Origin: Xylocopa sonorina
Taxonomy: Eukaryota; Arthropoda; Insecta; Hymenoptera; Apidae
NCBI RefSeq assembly: GCF_050948175.1
Contig: NC_135206.1
Coordinates: 2,061,170-2,125,169 of the forward strand
DNA length: 64,000 bases
Direction: 5' to 3'
How positions within the stretch are numbered: the stretch's first letter is position 1; every line of letters begins with the position of its first letter. The translations under genes and the position numbers were made by a program. The notes below the pieces were generated by a model. The model did no database searches and had not been told where the DNA came from. It saw only the letters and a program-made list of their open reading frames with translations. Of the stretch, positions 58,911 through 64,000 are shown one piece after another.

Positions 58911-59995
58911 TTCGGAAATTGGGTGCTCTAAACAGTTAATATGAATTTTGATTTATTTAAAAGAGGACCAAGTTTCTCTGTAACGTGGATTTATTTTATT
59001 TTTTGGAATTTTGGGCTTTTAGGAGTTAATATTAAATTAATTTTGTTTTATTTAAAACGCATTTGCTTTTTGCAAAATGGATCTATTTTATTTATATTAT
59101 TTTTTAAATATATTTAGGATCTCAAATAGCTAACATTATATAAAAATTGTTTTATTTAAAACGTAATCAAATTTCTATGCAACATAGATCTATTTTATTT
59201 TTATTATTTTTTGAAATCTTGTGCCCCAAATAGTTAATATTAAATAAACACTGTTTTATTTAAAAATCAATTACATTTCTATGCAACATGGGTTTATTTC
59301 ATTTTCTAGAATCCTGTGCCCCCAATAGTTAATATTAAATAAAAATTGTTCTATTTAAAATGCAATTTTTTCTGCAAAATGGATGAATTTCATTTAAATT
59401 ATTTTTTGAAATTTGGGATCTCAAGGAGTTAATATTAAATGAAAATTGTTTTATTTAAAATGCAATCAAACTTCTAGGTCTATTTTTCTAATCATTTTTT
59501 GGAATTCTGTGCTCCAAAGAGTGAATATAAAATAAATTTTGTTTTATTTAAAAAGAAATCAAATTTCTATGCAGCATGGGTCTACTTTATTTATATTATT
59601 GCTTGAAATCCCAGATTCCAAAGAATTAATATGAAATAAAAATTGTTTCACTCAAAATGGAATCTTCTTCTGCAAAATGGATTTATTTCATTTATATTAT
59701 TCTTTGAAATTCTGGATCCCAAAGAGTTAATATTAAATAAAAATTATTTCATTTAAAATGCAATTTTTTTCTGCAAAAAATGGATCTATTTCATTTAAAT
59801 TATTTTTTGAAATAATGTGCTCCAAACAGTTAATATTAAATAAAAATTCTTTTATTTAAAATGCAATCAAATCCCTCTGTAACATTAGTCTATTTTATTT
59901 TTTTGGAATTTTGTGCTCCAAAGAGTGAATATTAAATAAATTTTGTTTTATTTAAAACACAATCAAATTTCTGTGCAACACGAGACTATTTCATT
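58911..59995. repeat. ~100-bp repeat, ~10 copies, left arm of the second inverted arrangement
   Basis: The unit contains AGTTAATATTAAATAAAAAT, TGTTTTATTTAAAATGCAAT, TTTCTATGCAACATGG and TTTTTTGAAATTCTGTGCTC. Spacing is 90-110 bp. Read in reverse, the units match 61.23-62.56 kb. Confidence 0.9.
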
Positions 59996-60850
59996 TTCGT
60001 TTTAAAGAAAACAATTTTTATTTAATATTTATTCACGTCATTTTAAAGAAAACAATTTTTATTTGGTATTAATATCGTTTTATAGAAAACAATTTTCATT
60101 TAATATTTATTAACGTCGCCTTAAAGAAAACAGTTTTTATTTAATATCAACGTCGTTTTAAAGAAAACAATTTTTATTTAATATACACGACATTTTAAAG
60201 AAAACAATTTTTATTTAATATTAACGTCATTAAAGGAAAAACAATTTTCATTTGTAACATTAACGTCGTTTTAAAGAAAACGATTTCTATTTAATATAAA
60301 CGTCGTTTTAAAGAAAATCATTTTCATTTAATATTAACGTGGTCTTGAAGAAAACAATTTTTATTTGGTATTAATATCGTTTTATAGAAAACAATCTTCA
60401 TTTAAATTTTATTTAAATTTTTATTTAATATAAACGTCGTTTTAAAGAAAGAAATTTTTATTTAATACTTATTAACGTCGTTTTAAGGAAAACAATTTTT
60501 ATTTAATATCAACGTCGTTTTAAAGAAAATAATTTTTATTTAATATCAACGTCTTTTTAAATCGACGTTAATATTACAAATGAAAATTGTTTTTCTTTAA
60601 TGACGTTAATATTAAATAAAAATTTAAATAAAATTTAAATAAAATTTGTTCTCTTTAAAGCGACGTTAATATTAAAAATAAAAATTGTTTTCTTTAAAGA
60701 AAACGGTTTCTATTTATTTAATATTTATTAGTATTTATTAACGTCGTTTTAAAGAAAGCAATTTTTATTTAATATCAACGTCGTTTTAAAGAAAACAATT
60801 TCTATTTTGAATATTAACATCGTCTTAATAGAAACAGTTGGTATTTAACA
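59996..60850. repeat. ~40-bp AACGTCGTTTTAAAG repeat with internal inversions
   Basis: Forward units read AACGTCGTTTTAAAGAAAAC and AATTTTTATTTAATATT. Between about 60555 and 60690 the orientation flips (AATATTAAATAAAAATTTAA, AAAGCGACGTTAATATTA), then flips back at GTTTTCTTTAAAGAAAAC, an 18-bp perfect palindrome at 60687-60704. Confidence 0.9.
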
Positions 60851-61200
60851 TTAATTGTTCTTTTCTAGAATTCTAAAAGTCGTTTCTAGAATTTTCGAAA
60901 CGAGAACTTCCTCTCCGTTAATTGATTATTGCGCCACGTTTCCTCGATTTGAAAAAAAAAGAACAGGCGGCTTTACGAAACGCCGTTTCTCCTTCGACGG
61001 ACGGCTGTCATCATCATCGAGAGCGCTGATCTCTATCTCCGGTGCGTCTGTTTCCGTGTGCAGGTAACGTGATCGCGGTTCGAACAGGAAACACCGCGTT
61101 TCTGTGTCGAAACGAACCGCCACGCGAGTATCCAAGATACAAACACAGATCATCTTGCGATCGATCGAACTTGAAAAATAATTATTATTTTTAGTCTTTG
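60851..61200 (+). other. CpG-rich island with a possible 5' splice site
   Basis: A balanced-composition island between inverted arrays. On the plus strand, CCGTGTGCAG followed by GTAACGTGA (GT at 61064) resembles an exon-intron border. A plus-strand frame is open up to it but has no ATG start. The minus strand is also open for 75 codons (61153-60926). No product is recognised; a promoter or non-coding exon is possible. Confidence 0.25.
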
Positions 61201-62560
61201 GCGCGTGGGATTCCAGAAAATGAAATGGACTTATTTTGCAGAGGAAGATTGGGTTTTAAGTAAAAGAATTTTTATTTAATATTAACTATTTGAGGCAAAG
61301 GAGTTCAGAAAATAAAATAGACTTATTTTGCAGAGGAAGATTGGGTTTTGAATAGAAGAATTTTTATTTAATATTAACTATTTGAGGCAAAGGAGTTCAG
61401 AAAATAAAATAGACTTATTTTGCAGAGGAAGATTGGGTTTTAAATAGAAGAATTTTTATTTAATATTAACTGTTTGGGGCAAAGGAGTTCAGAAAGTAAC
61501 ATAAATGAAATAAATTTTATTTAATATTAACTATTTGGGGCACAGGATTTCAGAAAACAATATAAATGAAATAATTTTTATTTAATATATACTATTTGTG
61601 GCCCAGTATTCCAGAAACTGAAATAGACTTATTTTGCAGAGGAAGATTGCGTTTTAAATAAAGGAACTTTTATTTAATATTAACTATTTGAGGCAAAGGA
61701 GTTCAGAAAATAAAATAGACTTATTTTGCAGAGGAAGATTGGGTTTTGAATAGAAGAATTTTTATTTAATATTAACTGTTTGGGGCAAAGGAGTTCAGAA
61801 AATAACATAAATGAAATAAATTTTATTTAATATTAACTATTTGGGGCACAGGATTTCAGAAAACGATATAAATGAAATAATTTTTATTTAATATATACTA
61901 TTTGTGGCCCAGTATTCCAGAAACTGAAATAGACTTATTTTGCAGAGGAAGATTGCGTTTTAAATAAAGGAACTTTTATTTTATATTAACTATTTGAGGC
62001 AAAGGAGTTCAGAAAATAAAATAGACTTATTTTGCAGAGGAAGATTGGGTTTTAAATAGAAGAATTTTTATTTAATATTAACTGTTTGGGGCAAAGGAGT
62101 TCAGAAAGTAACATAAATGAAATAAATTTTATTTAATATTAACTATTTGGGGCACAGGATTTCAGAAAACGATATAAATGAAATAATTTTTATTTAATAT
62201 ATACTATTTGTGGCCCAGTATTCCAGAAAATGAAATAGACTTATTTTGCAGAGGAAGATTGCGTTTTAAATAAAAGAATTTTTATTTAATCTTAATTATT
62301 CGGGGCAAAGGAGTTCAGAAAATAATATAAATGAAATAATTTTTATTTAATATTAATTATTTGGAGCCTAGAATGTCAGAAAATAAAATGTATCCATGTT
62401 GCAGAGGAAGATTGCATTTTAAATGAAACAATTTTTATATAATATTAACTATTTGAGGCAAAGGAGTTCAGAAAGTAATATAAATGAAATAATTTTTATT
62501 TAATATTAATTCTTTGAGACATAGGATTTCAGAAAATGAAATAGACTCATGTTCCATAGA
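61201..62560. repeat. ~60/100-bp repeat, ~17 units, right arm of the second inverted arrangement
   Basis: Units contain TTTTATTTAATATTAACTAT, TTGAGGCAAAGGAGTTCAGA, AAATAGACTTATTTTGCAGA and GGAAGATTGGGTTTTAAATA. Long (~100 bp) and shortened (~60 bp) units alternate, forming ~304-bp blocks (for example from 61617 and 61921). Their reverse complement matches the unit of the 58.9-60.0 kb array. Confidence 0.9.
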
Positions 62561-63230
62561 CTCGTGTTCTGCTTGTAATATACTTTAAAATTCATCGAAT
62601 TTTGATAGAAAATTTAAATTTAACTTAAAACTTAAAATTAAAAATTTAAACTTAAATTAAATAAAAAAATAAAATGAAAAAAGAAATCCAATTCTAATCA
62701 GTTTACAAAGAAAAATGTAATTATCTTTTTGATTGTTATTTTCAGAGTAAAGACCAGATAGTACAGAAAAAAGAAAGTGGTTTTATTGGATATACGTTAG
62801 ACGGAAACACATCGAGACGTGCCAAAAATTAGTCTCTCGTCCAACGTGCCCAAAATATTTCATTAATAACACTAGTCTATTCATATGCAGAGCAAATAAA
62901 AATGCGCTCGTTTTTCCTTTATGGTTAATTAATCGTGCAGTTTACAAAGCCTCGTGCCGCTAACCCACTTCTGAGGCGAATAAACGATTTCTTTGGTCCA
63001 CTTAGAAGACGAGCGATCGTGAAAGAAGAGCGTCCGTGATGGAACGAGCGTTCGATAACAAAAACGGACGAGTGACACTGGTAAACATCGAGTCGAATCG
63101 CGATCGAGTACGTATTTGACTTTCAATGTATTGAACTTTGACGCTTGCAGGTCCAGTAAAGGAAATCGCGATACATTTTTTAGCTCATTTGCAAAGGTCA
63201 TTTGCAAAAGTTGAAGAAGTTATCAATGGA
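62561..63230. other. Unique island with an unassigned minus-strand frame
   Basis: The left part is AT-rich. From 62770 it is CpG-bearing, with a 92-codon minus-strand frame (63207-62929) that starts at an ATG. The predicted peptide shows no motif I know. On the plus strand GACGCTTGCAG at 63140-63150 could serve as a 3' splice site. Neither is enough to call a gene. Confidence 0.3.
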
Positions 63231-64000
63231 AACTATTGCCAAGATATTATACTATCGCTAAGCAATCTTTAAGATTGCAAATTTTGTATTCTTAGGAGAA
63301 GTTAGTTACAGAAACTACAGCTGAGAGATATCAATCTCTAAGATTAGGAATTTTATATTGCTAGGAGAAGTTAATAGCAATCTTTGGAAATTGGAAAATT
63401 TTTTATTGCTAGAAGTTAGCAATAGAAATTATTGCTAAGATAACAATCTCTGAGATTGCGAAATTTTCTATTGCTAAGATAGCAATCGTTGAAATTGGAA
63501 ATTCTTTATTGGTAGAAGAACATAGCAATAGAAATTATTGATAAAATATGTCAATCCTTGAGATTAGGAATTTTCGCTTACTAAAAGAAGTTAGCAGTAA
63601 AAACTATTGCTAAGATTGCAATGGTTGAAATTGGAAATTCTTTATTGGTAGAAGAACTTAGCAATAGAAATTATTGGTAAAATATGTCAATCCTTGAGAT
63701 TAGGAATTTTCGCTTACTAGAAGAAGTTAGCAGTAAAAACTATTGCTAAGATTGCAATCTTTGAGATTGGAAATTCTTTATTGGCAATAGAAAATTATTG
63801 GTAAAATATGTCAATCCATGAGATTAGGAATTTTCGCTTACTAGAAGAAGTTAGCAGTAAAAACTATTGCTAAGATTGCAATCTTTAAGATTGCAAATTC
63901 TTTGTAAGCAGAAGAAATTATCAATAGAAACTTTTACTAAGATATTATACTATTGCTAAGATAGCAATTTTTAAGATTGGAAATTCTTCATTTGTAGTAG
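63231..64000. repeat. AT-rich repeat, ~125-136-bp blocks, distant relative of the 38-bp array
   Basis: Blocks contain AAAATATGTCAATCCTTGAG, AGGAATTTTCGCTTACTAGA, AAGTTAGCAGTAAAAACTAT and TTGCTAAGATTGCAATC. AATATGTC starts at 63545, 63681 and about 63805. Phrases such as AAGATAGCAATCTTT and GATTGGAAATTC resemble the reverse complement of the 43.5-45.5 kb units. The array runs off the window end. Confidence 0.85.

Overview
This window looks like AT-rich eukaryotic nuclear DNA with almost no recognisable coding sequence. Roughly four fifths of it is tandem repeats. I count more than 20 distinct arrays with units from 8 bp to about 300 bp, many with higher-order repeats. They are separated by short islands (0.2-1 kb) that are less AT-rich and carry more CpG. 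There are no bacterial operons or ribosome-binding sites. The decayed transposase near 7.5-7.7 kb, a Tc1/mariner-like terminus near 26.9 kb, a tRNA-Arg-like relic near 38.85 kb and a consensus 5' splice site near 36.33 kb all fit an arthropod genome. My best guess, from the character of the transposon-end sequence and the CpG-rich islands in AT-rich DNA, is a hymenopteran (bee-like) insect. That is inference, not proof.

Layout. 0-4.7 kb: irregular AT-rich minisatellite carrying five copies of a ~290-bp segment. 4.7-7.7 kb: GC-rich island, ~13 tandem copies of a ~180-bp transposon end, and the transposase C-terminus. 7.7-9.6 kb: the first minisatellite again, then a 36/108-bp array. 10.4-12.5 kb: 15-bp minisatellite. 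13.3-16.1 kb: 85-bp and 76-bp arrays. 17.5-18.9 kb: 23-bp array. 18.9-19.5 kb: GAGA/CpG-rich island. 19.5-22.1 and 29.0-30.5 kb: 16-bp arrays. 24.4-25.6 kb: 8-bp array. 27.3-28.1 kb: second 15-bp array. 31.2-36.3 kb: 30-, ~300- and 133-bp arrays. 36.3-36.7 kb: candidate first exon or promoter on the minus strand. 36.7-38.8 kb: AGTAAT-type arrays. 39.9-43.3 kb: 57-, ~185- and ~100-bp arrays. 43.5-45.5 kb: 38-bp palindromic array. 46.1-47.8 kb: 15-bp family in 273-bp higher-order units. 48.2-49.9 kb: 167-bp satellite. 50.2-58.0 kb: 15-bp family arranged as nested inverted repeats. 58.4-62.6 kb: a second large inverted arrangement. 63.2-64 kb: a final array.

The most striking feature is the architecture rather than any gene. 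One 15-bp minisatellite family recurs at many places in both orientations. Three large inverted arrangements (about 51.2-51.8, 52.3-58.0 and 58.5-62.6 kb) lie within 12 kb. At least four sequences occur once in one place and as an amplified tandem array elsewhere. The long open frames in the arrays are explained by unit lengths divisible by three and by lack of stop codons, often on both strands, and are not called genes. I see no complete protein-coding gene, CRISPR array, rRNA or intact tRNA. The window reads as a long intron or intergenic, heterochromatin-like tract.
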